This document shows, piece by piece, positions 26,082 through 34,948 of a stretch of DNA of 64,000 nucleotides. Made by a program: the position numbers and the translations under genes. The stretch spans positions 1,738,501 to 1,802,500 of the forward strand of contig NZ_CP107932.1 of NCBI RefSeq assembly GCF_036032445.1, written 5' to 3'. The notes under the pieces were generated by a model. It did no database searches. It was not told the origin of the DNA and was given only the letters and a program-made list of their open reading frames with translations. This stretch comes from Nocardia sp. NBC_00416. Its GTDB lineage: Bacteria > Actinomycetota > Actinomycetes > Mycobacteriales > Mycobacteriaceae. Each line of letters opens with the position of its first letter. Position 1 is the stretch's first letter.

Positions 26082-27254
26082 TCAGCGCCGGCCACCGCCC
26101 GGGTAGTGCTCGTCCAGGTACGGCGCGAACGCCGCATCGACCTGGTCCTCGGTCAATCCGAAATCGGCCAGCGAGTACTTGTGCGCGGGCCGCGCGGCAC
26201 CCGAGGTGGATTCCCCGTGCAGGGCGGCCATCCGGGCCCGGGCCGCGTCACTGAAATCGAGCTCGAACTGCGCGTAGATCCGCTCGACCGTAGCGAGCGG
26301 GTCGGTGACGAAGTCCTCGTAGTACACATCGCAGAATTGCGCCGCCGGATGCTTCTTTCGATCCGCCAGGAACGTTTTCGCCCCGCGCGACCACAGCTCG
26401 AGCTGCGCCGCGCCCACCACGGGGCCGCGGAACTTCTCCGACCAGCCCGCGGTCGCCTGCTCGTTGAGGCTGCACACCGAGGCGACGATCGTCTTCGGCA
26501 CCCGGTGCATCTGGATCACCAACGCGTCCGGGTACACGGCGAGCAGTGCGTCGAGCGCGAAGAGGTGACTCGGATTCTTCAGCACCCAGCGCCGGTCGGG
26601 ATCGTTGACTCCGATGAGCTGCAGGTTCCGGCGATGCCGCCGATAGGCGCCCGTCCAGTCCTGCTCGCGCAGCCATTCCGAGTACCGGGGCAGATAGCCC
26701 AGGCATTCGTAGGAGATCGACATCGCCGACTGGCGTAACAACTGCCAGCACTCCTCCACCTGATCGGCGGAAATATGGTGCACACCCATGAACTCCGGGT
26801 GTTCGACATGATGTTTCTCGTAGCCGGCCTGCAACCGCTGGAACACCGGGTTCTGTTCCCAGGTCTCCCGCGGCGGGCGTGGCTGCGGCATCTCGGTCAG
26901 CCACATCTCCAGACCCTGATGCCCGGGGTCGGCGGTGAGCAGCCGATGCACGGCCGTGGTGCCCGAACGCGGCAGCCCGGTCACGAATATCGGACGTTCG
27001 ATCGCGATATCGGCGTGCTGCGGGTACTGCCGCCACCCGACCTCGCTCAGTGCCCGGGCGATCAGCGCACCGCGCAGGAACGCGCGATTGACCTTGTTGC
27101 CGAACGGAGTGAGTTCGGCGTCGTGCGCATAGGAGTCCAGCAGCACCGAAAGCCCGGTCCGGTAGTCGTCGTCGCCGAAATCGTCGAGCCCGATCACCTT
27201 GGTGGCCGAGGCGTGCAGATCGTCGAGTGTTCCGACGTCGTCTCTGCCGATCAT
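26082..27254 (-). CDS. Sulfotransferase family protein (Rv3529c type)
   Basis: The 390-residue protein transfers sulfate from PAPS to an acceptor hydroxyl. The 5'-phosphosulfate loop is visible as IFVTGLPRSGTTAVHRLL (about residue 92), and the 3'-phosphate region as VIQMHRVPKTIVASVCSL, with KNPSHLFALDALL between. No signal peptide is present. It is the last gene of the DUF1214-SDR-sulfotransferase operon; the gap to the SDR gene is 14 bases. The same three-gene order occurs in M. tuberculosis as Rv3531c-Rv3530c-Rv3529c within the cholesterol regulon. The acceptor is unknown; a sterol-derived compound is an inference from context. Confidence 0.88.
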   Translation of the reverse strand: MIGRDDVGTLDDLHASATKVIGLDDFGDDDYRTGLSVLLDSYAHDAELTPFGNKVNRAFLRGALIARALSEVGWRQYPQHADIAIERPIFVTGLPRSGTTAVHRLLTADPGHQGLEMWLTEMPQPRPPRETWEQNPVFQRLQAGYEKHHVEHPEFMGVHHISADQVEECWQLLRQSAMSISYECLGYLPRYSEWLREQDWTGAYRRHRRNLQLIGVNDPDRRWVLKNPSHLFALDALLAVYPDALVIQMHRVPKTIVASVCSLNEQATAGWSEKFRGPVVGAAQLELWSRGAKTFLADRKKHPAAQFCDVYYEDFVTDPLATVERIYAQFELDFSDAARARMAALHGESTSGAARPAHKYSLADFGLTEDQVDAAFAPYLDEHYPGGGRR

Positions 27255-27268
27255 TTTCTGGTTTCTCC

Positions 27269-28045
27269 TCAGTGGTGGAATTCGCCGCAGTTCACGTCGA
27301 GACAGGTCCCGGTGATGGCCCGGGACATCTCGGAGGCGAAGAAGACGACGGCGTCGGCGATCTCATCGGGTTCGGGCAGGCGGCGCAGGTCGATATCGGC
27401 GGCGGTCTCGGTGTAGACATCCTCGGCGCTCACCCCACGTTCCTTGGCCAGATAGTCGAAATACCATTTCAGGGTGTCGGCCCAGATCCAGCCCGGGGCC
27501 ACGGAATTCACCCGGATACCGCGTGGACCGAGCTCGGTGGCCAGGCTCTGCGCCAGCGCCAGCAGGGTGGTCTTGGCCAACTTGTACGGTCCGTAGGGCT
27601 GGCGCGAATGTCGCAGCACCGCCGAATTGATCATCACCACCGACCCTTCGCGCTCGGCGAGCGCGGGGGCGAACAGCCGGGTCAGCCGTAGCGCGGCGAA
27701 CACATTGGTTTCCAGGCTGGTGCGCAGATCGTCGAATGCCACCTCGGCGAGGTCGACCATCGGCGGCATGGCGAACGCATTGTTCACCAGCGCGTCCACC
27801 CGCCCGAATTCCTCGTGCGCGGCGGTCACGAGGTGCTGCGCGGCCGTATCGTCGGTGATGTCGGTCGGCACGACCAGGGCGCGGCGACCGAGTTCCTCGA
27901 TCTGTGCGGCCACCTTGCGCAACCGCTTCTCGGTGCGCGCGGCCAGCACCACGTCGGCGCCCGCCTTCGCGCTCTGCAACGCGATGGCCTGCCCCAGCCC
28001 CGGGCCGATTCCGGAGACGACGACGACCTTGTCCCGCAACAGCAT
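27269..28045 (-). CDS. SDR-family oxidoreductase (Rv3530c type)
   Basis: The 258-residue protein is a classical short-chain dehydrogenase. It has the cofactor motif VVVSGIGPGLGQAIAL at residues 7-22, NNAF in place of NNAG, and the active site Ser-Tyr-Lys as MINSAVLRHSRQPYGPYKLAK. It should oxidise or reduce a hydroxyl/keto group with NAD(P). The ATG overlaps the stop of the DUF1214 gene as TGATG, so the two are coupled. Operon membership suggests it acts on the same compound as the sulfotransferase. Confidence 0.88.
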   Translation of the reverse strand: MLLRDKVVVVSGIGPGLGQAIALQSAKAGADVVLAARTEKRLRKVAAQIEELGRRALVVPTDITDDTAAQHLVTAAHEEFGRVDALVNNAFAMPPMVDLAEVAFDDLRTSLETNVFAALRLTRLFAPALAEREGSVVMINSAVLRHSRQPYGPYKLAKTTLLALAQSLATELGPRGIRVNSVAPGWIWADTLKWYFDYLAKERGVSAEDVYTETAADIDLRRLPEPDEIADAVVFFASEMSRAITGTCLDVNCGEFHH

Positions 28046-29208
28046 CAGCCCAGCATCCTTTCGGCCACGGCGGCCTGGCGGCCGGCGATCCTGGCCTTCC
28101 AGTCCTGCGGGCTGATCCGCGACTCCTTGTAGTAGGGCAGCCGATCGGGCAGTTCGTCGAACGACACCAGTTCTACCGTCGGCCCGTCCTCGGGAGTCAT
28201 CTCACGCGACAGCCGCTGCCAGCGGAACTGGAGATAGGCCCGGTCGTGGCCGGTGCGCTCGATCCAGTTGACCAGGCCGGGATCGCGTTCGCTGACGACC
28301 AGCCGGATCATGCCGTCCGGGTCCACCCCGGCCTGATCGGCGTTGAGGCTGGTCTGATGGTTGATGTAGTCCAGCGACAGATACCACATGCTGCCGAGCT
28401 GGAAGCCCTGGTACGGCGCATCGGACTTCGGGACGGTCAGGATGATCACCTGATCGTCGGTGAGATCGTAGTGACCGACGGAGGAGAACTGCGTGGACAG
28501 CCCGCCGGGTGTACGCCGCGGTTCGGTCATCGTGTTGACCGGCAGATTCAGATAGAACCATTCAGGGAACGCGAGGAAGGTCTTCAACCGCGACACCAGC
28601 ATCTTGCCCGCGACCTCGTACCGTTTGGCCATCAGGTCGGAGGTGATCGCGGGCGGGGCGGAGCCGGCGGTATCGACGCGGCTGATGCGGACGGTGCCCG
28701 CTTTCTCGTCGGCCCAGTCGCCGAAGACCTCGCGTACCGCGAGCATCGTCGAATCGGCGGCGAGTTGGATGTGATTGCGTCCGCCGGGCCCCGGACCGAG
28801 GGTTATCCGGTAGGTCCCGTCCGCGGCGATATCGATGGATCGGTCGTCGAAGGCGGTTTCCCCGCCCGGTACCTCGGTCGCGGAGTAGTTGCCGTTGAGC
28901 ACCTGGAAGCTCAGGTCACGTGTGGTGCCGCGGGTGCCGGTGACGAGGTATTCGGCGTCGGGCCGCAGGTTGGCGTGCCAGTAGAGCGTATCCGGGTTGT
29001 CCAGGCCCATCTTGGTGTAGGGGCCGGTGGACTGGACGAAGAACGGGAAGTCGCGTTCGAAGGCCCAGGACATCTGGATGGACGCACGGATACTGCCCGC
29101 CAGGTAGTCGTAGCCCTCGGCGAGGTCCTGTTCGGTGCGGATATGGGGTGCGCTCTTGATTATTTCCTCGGCGGCGGCGATCGAGTCCGCGAAGGGCTGC
29201 GTCAGCAC
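28045..29208 (-). CDS. DUF1214-domain protein (Rv3531c type)
   Basis: The 387-residue protein carries a DUF1214 domain in its C-terminal half (LPVNTMTEPRRTPGG, SDAPYQGFQLGSMWYLSLDY, LVVSERDPGLVNWIERTG). No catalytic residues are established for the family. The start is GTG 29208, preceded by GGGAG. It is the first gene of a tightly spaced operon with an SDR and a sulfotransferase, and it faces an IclR gene. Two palindromes lie in the intervening 82 bases. In M. tuberculosis the counterpart is in the KstR regulon. Its own role is unknown. Confidence 0.8.
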   Translation of the reverse strand: MLTQPFADSIAAAEEIIKSAPHIRTEQDLAEGYDYLAGSIRASIQMSWAFERDFPFFVQSTGPYTKMGLDNPDTLYWHANLRPDAEYLVTGTRGTTRDLSFQVLNGNYSATEVPGGETAFDDRSIDIAADGTYRITLGPGPGGRNHIQLAADSTMLAVREVFGDWADEKAGTVRISRVDTAGSAPPAITSDLMAKRYEVAGKMLVSRLKTFLAFPEWFYLNLPVNTMTEPRRTPGGLSTQFSSVGHYDLTDDQVIILTVPKSDAPYQGFQLGSMWYLSLDYINHQTSLNADQAGVDPDGMIRLVVSERDPGLVNWIERTGHDRAYLQFRWQRLSREMTPEDGPTVELVSFDELPDRLPYYKESRISPQDWKARIAGRQAAVAERMLG

Positions 29209-29230
29209 GATTCTCCCGGGTGTTCCATAT

Positions 29231-29249
29231 ATGTACCGCCCTGGTACAT
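29231..29249. promoter_or_regulatory. Palindrome in the DUF1214-iclR divergent region, likely IclR operator
   Basis: ATGTACC (29231-29237) and GGTACAT (29243-29249) form a perfect 7-5-7 inverted repeat 23 bases from the DUF1214 start. It differs in sequence from the neighbouring KstR-type site. The adjacent IclR protein is the natural candidate to bind it. Confidence 0.5.
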
Positions 29250-29266
29250 TTCGATAGAAGAAACAT

Positions 29267-29280
29267 TAGAACCTGTTCTA
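29267..29280. promoter_or_regulatory. KstR-type operator
   Basis: TAGAACCTGTTCTA is a perfect palindrome and matches the published KstR consensus TnnAACnnGTTnnA at every fixed position. It sits between the divergent DUF1214 operon and the iclR gene, directly before the iclR Shine-Dalgarno. KstR is the TetR-type repressor of cholesterol catabolism and is released by sterol-derived CoA thioesters. No kstR gene is in the window. Confidence 0.8.
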
Positions 29281-29290
29281 GGAGTGGTCA

Positions 29291-30211
29291 ATGTCGTCGA
29301 CGTCGGCAGCGATATCGGAGGTCCGCGAAGTAGGTCGGCGCTCGGCCCCCACCCAGCGAGTGGTCCAGGTGATCGACTATGTGGTCGCCCGCCGCGGACG
29401 CCGGGCCGGACTCTCCGAAATAGCCCGTGACCTGGGCTTGGCCAAACCCACCTGTCTGGGCATACTCACCGAGCTCACCGCCGCCGGATACCTCACCCGC
29501 GATCCCCGTACCCGCGGGTACGGGCCCGGGCCGGCATTCATCGCCGCGGGGCGGGTGGCCCAGGAGAGCTTCTCCATCGCCGCGCTCGCCCATCCCGAAT
29601 TACAGCGACTGAGCGCGGCCTACGCGACCACCTGCACCGCCTCCGCCGTGGTGGGCGAGCGCATCAGCGTCCTGGACAGCGCCGGACCGGCGATGGTGCA
29701 GGTCGGGGCCACCTACCGCTTCGCGCCGCCGGTCGGGCTGATGTACGTGCTGTGGGATACCGCGGCCGCCTTCGACGCCTGGTCGACCACTGCGCCGACC
29801 GTCCCGCTGCACCAGGACGAGACCCGGCTGCGCCGGATAGTCAGCGAATGTCGGGAGCGCGGCTACCTGGTGGAGAGCACCACCGGCGCGAGCCGGCGCC
29901 TGTACTCGCTGCTGGCCGGGGTCGGCGGTCACGAACTGCCCGATCAGCTGCGCACGGCTGTCGCCGAACTGGTCACCACCCTGGGCGAACGCGTGTATCT
30001 CGGTGACGACCTGCGCCCCCGCAAGGAACACCCGGTCAGCCTGCTCGCCGCCCCGACCTACGACGCGGACGGCCGCCAGCAGCTGGTTCTCACCATGTAC
30101 GTCGGAAAGCCGATCACCGGCGCCGAGATCGCCCGCCGGGGCGCCGCACTGGTGGCCGCCGCCGACGCCGTCACCGCCGCGGCGGGCGGCCGTCACCCGA
30201 CGGACCGTTGA
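29291..30211 (+). CDS. IclR-family transcriptional regulator
   Basis: The 306-residue protein has an IclR winged helix at about residues 18-80 (VVQVIDYVVARRG, GLSEIARDLGLAKPTCLGILTEL) and an effector domain beginning about residue 90. The effector half is less typical than that of the 22.3-kb IclR. AGGAG before the ATG supports the start; this AGGAG abuts the KstR-type palindrome. It is divergent from the sulfotransferase operon and only 32 bases upstream of cysD, so it may control either. The ligand is unknown. Confidence 0.85.
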   Translation: MSSTSAAISEVREVGRRSAPTQRVVQVIDYVVARRGRRAGLSEIARDLGLAKPTCLGILTELTAAGYLTRDPRTRGYGPGPAFIAAGRVAQESFSIAALAHPELQRLSAAYATTCTASAVVGERISVLDSAGPAMVQVGATYRFAPPVGLMYVLWDTAAAFDAWSTTAPTVPLHQDETRLRRIVSECRERGYLVESTTGASRRLYSLLAGVGGHELPDQLRTAVAELVTTLGERVYLGDDLRPRKEHPVSLLAAPTYDADGRQQLVLTMYVGKPITGAEIARRGAALVAAADAVTAAAGGRHPTDR

Positions 30212-30219
30212 CCGCACAT

Positions 30220-30233
30220 AGAAACGTGTTCTA
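30220..30233 (+). promoter_or_regulatory. KstR-like operator (one mismatch) at the cysD promoter
   Basis: AGAAACGTGTTCTA keeps AACnnGTTnnA but has A for the first T of the KstR consensus. It also reads as TAGAA/TTCTA arms (30219-30233). It overlaps the start of the presumed cysD -10 element. It resembles the perfect site 950 bases upstream, so the same regulator could bind both. Confidence 0.45.
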
Positions 30234-30237
30234 GTTT
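30232..30237 (+). promoter_or_regulatory. -10 element of a leaderless cysD promoter
   Basis: TAGTTT ends exactly 6 bases before the GTG at 30244. Its first two bases lie inside the KstR-like palindrome, so a bound repressor would block RNA polymerase. Confidence 0.5.
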
Positions 30238-30243
30238 TTAGGG

Positions 30244-31176
30244 GTGAGCCAGCACACGAAGTCGGCGGCGAGCACATACGAGCTCTCGCATCAGGCCGCA
30301 CTCGAGGCGGAATCGGTCCATATCCTGCGGGAGGTGGCCGCAACCTTCGAACGCCCCGTCCTGCTCTTCTCCGGCGGCAAGGACTCGGTGGTGATGCTGC
30401 ATCTGGCCACCAAGGCGTTCTGGCCGGCCCCGCCCCCCTTCCCGGTCCTGCACATCGATACCGGACACAACTTCGACGAGGTCATCGCCTATCGCGACGA
30501 AACTGTCGCCCGGCACGGGGTGCGCCTGCTCGTCGGCAGCGTCCAGGACGATATCGATGCGGGCCGGGTCGCCGAGGAGACCGGCCCGCGCGCGAGCCGC
30601 AACCGGTTGCAGACCACGACCCTGCTGCGCACCCTGCGCGAAGGCCGTTTCGACGCGGTCTTCGGCGGTGCGCGCCGCGACGAGGAGAAGGCCCGCGCCA
30701 AAGAACGCGTCTTCAGCTTCCGCGACGAGTACGGGCAATGGGACCCGCGCCGCCAGCGCCCGGAGCTGTGGAACCTCTACAACGGCAAACACCGCCCGGG
30801 GGAACATATCCGGGTGTTCCCGCTGTCCAACTGGACCGAACTCGATATCTGGACCTATATCGCGAGCGAGGGCATCGAACTGCCGGCGCTGTACTACGCA
30901 CACCGCCGCCCGGTGGTGCAGCGTGACGGAATGCTCTTGGCGCACACCAGGTTCCTCACCTTGCTCGACGGCGAGGAACCGCAGGAAGCGCTGGTGCGCT
31001 TCCGCACCGTCGGCGATGCCACCTGCACCGGTTGTGTGGAATCCACCGCGGCCACCCCCGCCGATGTGGTGACCGAGGTGGCCGCCGCACGGGTCACCGA
31101 ACGCGGCGCGACACGCGCCGACGACCGGATCTCCGAGGCCGGGATGGAAGACCGCAAACGAGAGGGTTACTTCTGA
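30244..31176 (+). CDS. cysD: Sulfate adenylyltransferase subunit 2
   Basis: The 310-residue enzyme makes adenosine 5'-phosphosulfate (APS) from sulfate and ATP with its GTPase partner CysN. The PP-loop is [13 protein letters not shown] (about residues 43-55), and [15 protein letters not shown] and YNGKH blocks are typical of CysD. The protein is complete. The GTG start has no Shine-Dalgarno and a -10 element 6 bases upstream. The stop overlaps the next ATG as TGATG, coupling it to cysNC. Its place beside a sulfotransferase operon suggests dedicated sulfate-donor supply. Confidence 0.96.
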   Translation: MSQHTKSAASTYELSHQAALEAESVHILREVAATFERPVLLFSGGKDSVVMLHLATKAFWPAPPPFPVLHIDTGHNFDEVIAYRDETVARHGVRLLVGSVQDDIDAGRVAEETGPRASRNRLQTTTLLRTLREGRFDAVFGGARRDEEKARAKERVFSFRDEYGQWDPRRQRPELWNLYNGKHRPGEHIRVFPLSNWTELDIWTYIASEGIELPALYYAHRRPVVQRDGMLLAHTRFLTLLDGEEPQEALVRFRTVGDATCTGCVESTAATPADVVTEVAAARVTERGATRADDRISEAGMEDRKREGYF

Positions 31177-33014
31177 TGGGCACCCTGTTGCGCCTGGCCA
31201 CCGCGGGCAGCGTCGACGACGGCAAATCCACGCTGATCGGACGACTGCTCTTCGACTCCAAGACCCTGTTCACCGACCAGCTCGACGCGATGGAACGCAC
31301 CAGCCGCGACCGCGGTGAGGACTATCCGAATCTCGCACTGCTCACCGACGGCCTGCGCGCGGAACGGGAGCAGGGCATCACCATCGATGTCGCGCACCGC
31401 TATTTCGCCACCCCCCGCCGCAAATTCATCATCGCCGACACACCGGGGCATGTGCAGTACACCCGGAACATGGTCACCGGCGCCTCTACCGCCGATCTGG
31501 CGCTGATCCTGGTCGATGCACGCTACGGGGTGGTCGAGCAGACCCGGCGGCACGCGTTCCTGGCCTCGCTGCTGGGGGTGCCGCACTTGGTGCTGTGCGT
31601 GAACAAGATGGATCTGGTCGGATATTCGGCGCAGCGGTTCGCCGAGATCCGCGAGGATTTCGCCGGTTTCGCGTCCCGGTTGCAGATCGCGGACCTGACC
31701 TTCATCCCGATGTCGGCCCTGCACGGCGACAATATCGTGCACCGCAGCACCACCATGGACTGGTACGAAGGGACCCCGCTGCTGCACCACCTCGAGGAAG
31801 TGCACATCGCCTCCGACCGCAACCTCATCGATGCCCGGCTGCCGGTGCAGTACGTGATCCGCAGCCACACCCCGGATTTCCGCGGCTACGCCGGAACGAT
31901 CGCCAGCGGGGTCTGGTCCCCCGGTGACGAGATCACCGTGCTGCCCTCGGGGCTCACCACCACCGTCACCGGGATCTGGGGGCCGGGCGGAGTTCCACTC
32001 GATCAGGCGTTCCCGCCGCAGGCGGTCACCGTCGGCCTCGCCGATCAGCTCGATATCGGTCGCGGCGATATGCTCTGCCGGCCGGCGAACCGACCACAGA
32101 CCAGCCGTGATCTCGACGCTATGGTCTGCTGGTTCAGCGACGAGGCGAGTATGCGGGCCGGTGCGTCGTATACGGTCCGTCACACGACCCGCAGCGTCGC
32201 GGCCCAGATCCGCACACTCGACTACCGCCTCGATGTCAACACCCTGCACCGCGACGAGAACGCGACCTCGCTATCGCTCAACGAGATCGGCCGGGTTCAG
32301 CTGCGCACGCGCCAGGCACTGCAGTTCGACCCCTACCGGCGCAACCGCACCACCGGCAGCTTCCTGCTCGTCGACGACATCACCGGCGATACGGTCGGCG
32401 CCGGGATGATCACCGGCCCCAGCCTCCCCTCGTCCCGGGTGGTCTGGCATTCCAGCGCGGTGGAACGTTCGGAGCGCGCGACCCGCGGCCTCACCATCTG
32501 GCTCACCGGCCTGTCCGGGTCCGGCAAATCCTCGGTGGCGGTGGAGCTCGAGCGGCGACTGGTGGCCGCCGGACGGCCCGCGTTCCTGCTCGACGGCGAC
32601 AATCTGCGGCACGGCCTCAACTCCGATCTGGGGTTCAGCGCCGCCGACCGGACGGAGAACATCCGCCGGGTGGGCGAGGTGGCCCGGCTCTTCGCCGAGT
32701 CCGGCACCATCGCGATCGTTTCGCTCATCAGCCCCTATCAGGCCGATCGCGAGCGCGCTCGGGCCGTCCACGAAGCCGCCGGCATCGCGTTCCTCGAGGT
32801 GTTCGTGGACACACCGCTGGAGGTGTGCGAAGCCCGTGACCCCAAGGGCCTGTACGCCAAAGCCCGGGCCGGCGAGGTCCGGGGCTTCACCGGTATCGAC
32901 GATCCGTACGAGCCACCGCCCGCGGCAGCCCTGGTGCTGCGTCCAGAGGACGGCGATCCGGCCGCCATGGCCGCCGCGATCCTGGCCGTGCTGGCACGCG
33001 ACGACAGTGCCTGA
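31176..33014 (+). CDS. cysNC: Bifunctional sulfate adenylyltransferase subunit 1 / APS kinase
   Basis: The 612-residue fusion has an EF-Tu-like GTPase (CysN) and a C-terminal APS kinase (CysC). GTPase motifs are [15 protein letters not shown] and NKMD; beta-barrel domains follow. The kinase P-loop is [11 protein letters not shown] at about residue 447, with [10 protein letters not shown] and GLYAKAR after it. Together with CysD it turns sulfate into PAPS, the donor used by sulfotransferases and for reductive assimilation. No cysH or sulfite reductase is adjacent here, so the local demand appears to be sulfotransfer. Confidence 0.96.
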   Translation: MGTLLRLATAGSVDDGKSTLIGRLLFDSKTLFTDQLDAMERTSRDRGEDYPNLALLTDGLRAEREQGITIDVAHRYFATPRRKFIIADTPGHVQYTRNMVTGASTADLALILVDARYGVVEQTRRHAFLASLLGVPHLVLCVNKMDLVGYSAQRFAEIREDFAGFASRLQIADLTFIPMSALHGDNIVHRSTTMDWYEGTPLLHHLEEVHIASDRNLIDARLPVQYVIRSHTPDFRGYAGTIASGVWSPGDEITVLPSGLTTTVTGIWGPGGVPLDQAFPPQAVTVGLADQLDIGRGDMLCRPANRPQTSRDLDAMVCWFSDEASMRAGASYTVRHTTRSVAAQIRTLDYRLDVNTLHRDENATSLSLNEIGRVQLRTRQALQFDPYRRNRTTGSFLLVDDITGDTVGAGMITGPSLPSSRVVWHSSAVERSERATRGLTIWLTGLSGSGKSSVAVELERRLVAAGRPAFLLDGDNLRHGLNSDLGFSAADRTENIRRVGEVARLFAESGTIAIVSLISPYQADRERARAVHEAAGIAFLEVFVDTPLEVCEARDPKGLYAKARAGEVRGFTGIDDPYEPPPAAALVLRPEDGDPAAMAAAILAVLARDDSA

Positions 33015-33065
33015 TACCGCGACGGCGGTGCCCGATATCGGCACGACCCGCTGACGTCACGGCCG

Positions 33066-33101
33066 CCGCGCGGCGCGGAGATGAGCTCCCGCACCGCGCG
33101 G
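33066..33101. terminator. Hairpin after cysNC
   Basis: A 13-bp stem with one mismatch (33066-33078 against 33089-33101) lies between the convergent cysNC and TetR genes. No U-tract. Confidence 0.5.
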
Positions 33102-33156
33102 TCGCTTGCGTGCACGGCGAATCACCGGAGACGGCGCATGCACGGCGGTCGCGCGA

Positions 33157-33747
33157 TCATTCGACCGGCGTACCCAGCAGCATCTGACCGCTCGATACGT
33201 CGGCGATCTCGCGTAATCGCTGTGTGGATGTTCCGAGACGGCTCAACTGGATGAGCCCCTGAGCCATCACCACGACACCGGCACTGCGCGCGGAGAGAGT
33301 AGTCGCATCGGCATCGCCGCGGTGCGCGATGCCCTCGGCGACTCCCTGTTCCATGGCCGCCGTGGTGCGGTTGCCGATGCTGATGACCTCCGGCATCCGC
33401 GGGCCCAACTGGGCGATGCTGTTCAGCATCAGGCACCCGCGCCGATCCGGCTGCGCGGCGCAGTCGTCGATGATCGCGCGCAGCAGGACGCGCACCGCGT
33501 CACGGGCGGACCCGGGCGCGGCCGTCACGACGTCGCGGACGAAGCGGGCACGCAGATCGCAGTACTGCTCGAAAGCCGCCAGGAACAACCCCCGCTTACT
33601 GCCGTACGCGGCGTAGATACTGCCGTTGCCGACACCGGTCGCCGCGGAAACATCCCCTACCGCGGTGTCGTCGAAACCACGTGACCAGAACAGTTCCGTA
33701 GCGGCGTCGAGGAGTCGCGGCTCATCGAACTGTCGAGGCCGTCCCAT
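33157..33747 (-). CDS. TetR-family transcriptional regulator
   Basis: The 196-residue protein has a TetR helix-turn-helix at residues 5-55 (LLDAATELFWSRGFDDTAVGDV, TGVGNGSIYAAYGSKRGLFLAAF). The C-terminal domain is of the TetR_C type found in AcrR/YcdC-like regulators. The ATG 33747 gives MGRPRQFDE, a common start for this group, with a TACGGT -10 element 6 bases upstream. Longer in-frame extensions run antisense to the next gene and are not real. It is divergent from the GlxA-type regulator. Confidence 0.88.
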   Translation of the reverse strand: MGRPRQFDEPRLLDAATELFWSRGFDDTAVGDVSAATGVGNGSIYAAYGSKRGLFLAAFEQYCDLRARFVRDVVTAAPGSARDAVRVLLRAIIDDCAAQPDRRGCLMLNSIAQLGPRMPEVISIGNRTTAAMEQGVAEGIAHRGDADATTLSARSAGVVVMAQGLIQLSRLGTSTQRLREIADVSSGQMLLGTPVE

Positions 33748-33753
33748 TCGGTC

Positions 33754-33759
33754 ACCGTA
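33754..33759 (-). promoter_or_regulatory. -10 element of a leaderless TetR promoter
   Basis: On the minus strand TACGGT ends 6 bases before the ATG at 33747. Confidence 0.45.
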
Positions 33760-33825
33760 CCAATCGTGCTGCGAGATCGCCCACATGCGCTTGTTATGGA
33801 GACACTGCTCCAGAACACTCGCTAC

Positions 33826-34842
33826 ATGGTCTCTGACGGTATGGGGTCGCCCCGCAGGCGGATAGGCGTCCTGGTCTTCGACGGCGTGAAAACGCTCGAC
33901 TTCGTGGGCCCCGCGGAGGTGTTCGTCGAGGCCAACCAGGCGGTGCCCGGATACGAGGTGGTATTGGTCTCGCCGGACGGCAACAGCGTGCAGACCTCGA
34001 TCGGCGTGCGCATCGAGGTGAGCGCCGCGGCCGCCGACGCCGGGCGGTTCGACACGGTCGTGATCCCCGGCAGCGAACTGCCGCCGTCGAAATTCATCAC
34101 CCCCGAACTGCTCGCGGCCGCGCGGCACCTGTCCTGGAACACGCGGCGACTCGCCTCGATCTGCAGCGGCGCCTTCGTACCGGCCGAACTCGGCTTCTTG
34201 GACGGCCGTCGTACGACCACCCACTGGAAGTTCGGCGCCGACCTCGCGCGCCGCTTTCCTGCCGTCACGGTGGAACCGGACTCGATTTTCGTACGCGACG
34301 GCAATCTGTACAGCTCGGCCGGTGTCGCGGCGGGAATCGATCTGGCCCTGGCGCTCGTCGAGGAGGATCACGGGGCCGATATCGCCCGGCGCGTCGCCCA
34401 ATTGCTGGTGGTCCACCTGCAGCGCGCCGGCGGTCAATCGCAGTTCTCGGCATCGCTGAGCGGCCCGGCGCCGCGCAGCCCACTGGTGCGCAAGGTCGTC
34501 GACCTGATCTGCGCAGACCCCGCCTTCCCACATACGGTCCAGACCCTGGCCGACCACGCCCGGGTCAGCGTGCGCCACCTCACCCGGCTCTTCCGCGCCG
34601 AACTCGAACATTCGCCCGCCGAGTACGTCGCCTTCATCCGATTCGGTGTCGCACGCGATATGTTGCACGCCGGCCACAGCGTCACCGAGGCCGCGATGGC
34701 CGCCGGATACGGCAGCAGCGAGGCGCTGCGGCGCGCGTTCGTGGCCCGTCTCGGCGTCTCCCCGCGCAAGTACCAGCAGCGGTTCCGCTCGACCGGCGTG
34801 GTTTCCGCCCCGGAGGTCGCTGTTACCGCCGTCGCGTCCTGA
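33826..34842 (+). CDS. GlxA-family regulator (DJ-1/PfpI domain plus AraC helix-turn-helix)
   Basis: About 338 residues. The N-terminal DJ-1/PfpI-like domain (IGVLVFDGVKTLDFVGPAEV to residue 190) keeps the cysteine loop LASICSGAF but need not be catalytic. The C-terminal AraC domain (HTVQTLADHARVSVRHLTRLF, VTEAAMAAGYGSSEALRRAF) spans about residues 240-325. Such proteins regulate amino acid or amine use in other bacteria. The start is unclear: ATGs at 33796, 33826 and 33841 are all in frame and none has a good Shine-Dalgarno. The TetR gene is divergent; the alpha/beta hydrolases downstream may be targets. Confidence 0.85.
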   Translation: MVSDGMGSPRRRIGVLVFDGVKTLDFVGPAEVFVEANQAVPGYEVVLVSPDGNSVQTSIGVRIEVSAAAADAGRFDTVVIPGSELPPSKFITPELLAAARHLSWNTRRLASICSGAFVPAELGFLDGRRTTTHWKFGADLARRFPAVTVEPDSIFVRDGNLYSSAGVAAGIDLALALVEEDHGADIARRVAQLLVVHLQRAGGQSQFSASLSGPAPRSPLVRKVVDLICADPAFPHTVQTLADHARVSVRHLTRLFRAELEHSPAEYVAFIRFGVARDMLHAGHSVTEAAMAAGYGSSEALRRAFVARLGVSPRKYQQRFRSTGVVSAPEVAVTAVAS

Positions 34843-34948
34843 TCCGGGGGTTTCACGGCCGGTAGCGAGGGGCGCCGACGAGGTCGCCCGGCGGAAGCTG
34901 GATCAGGCGCACGAATCGGCGCCGACACCGCGACCGAATTGAGCCCCC

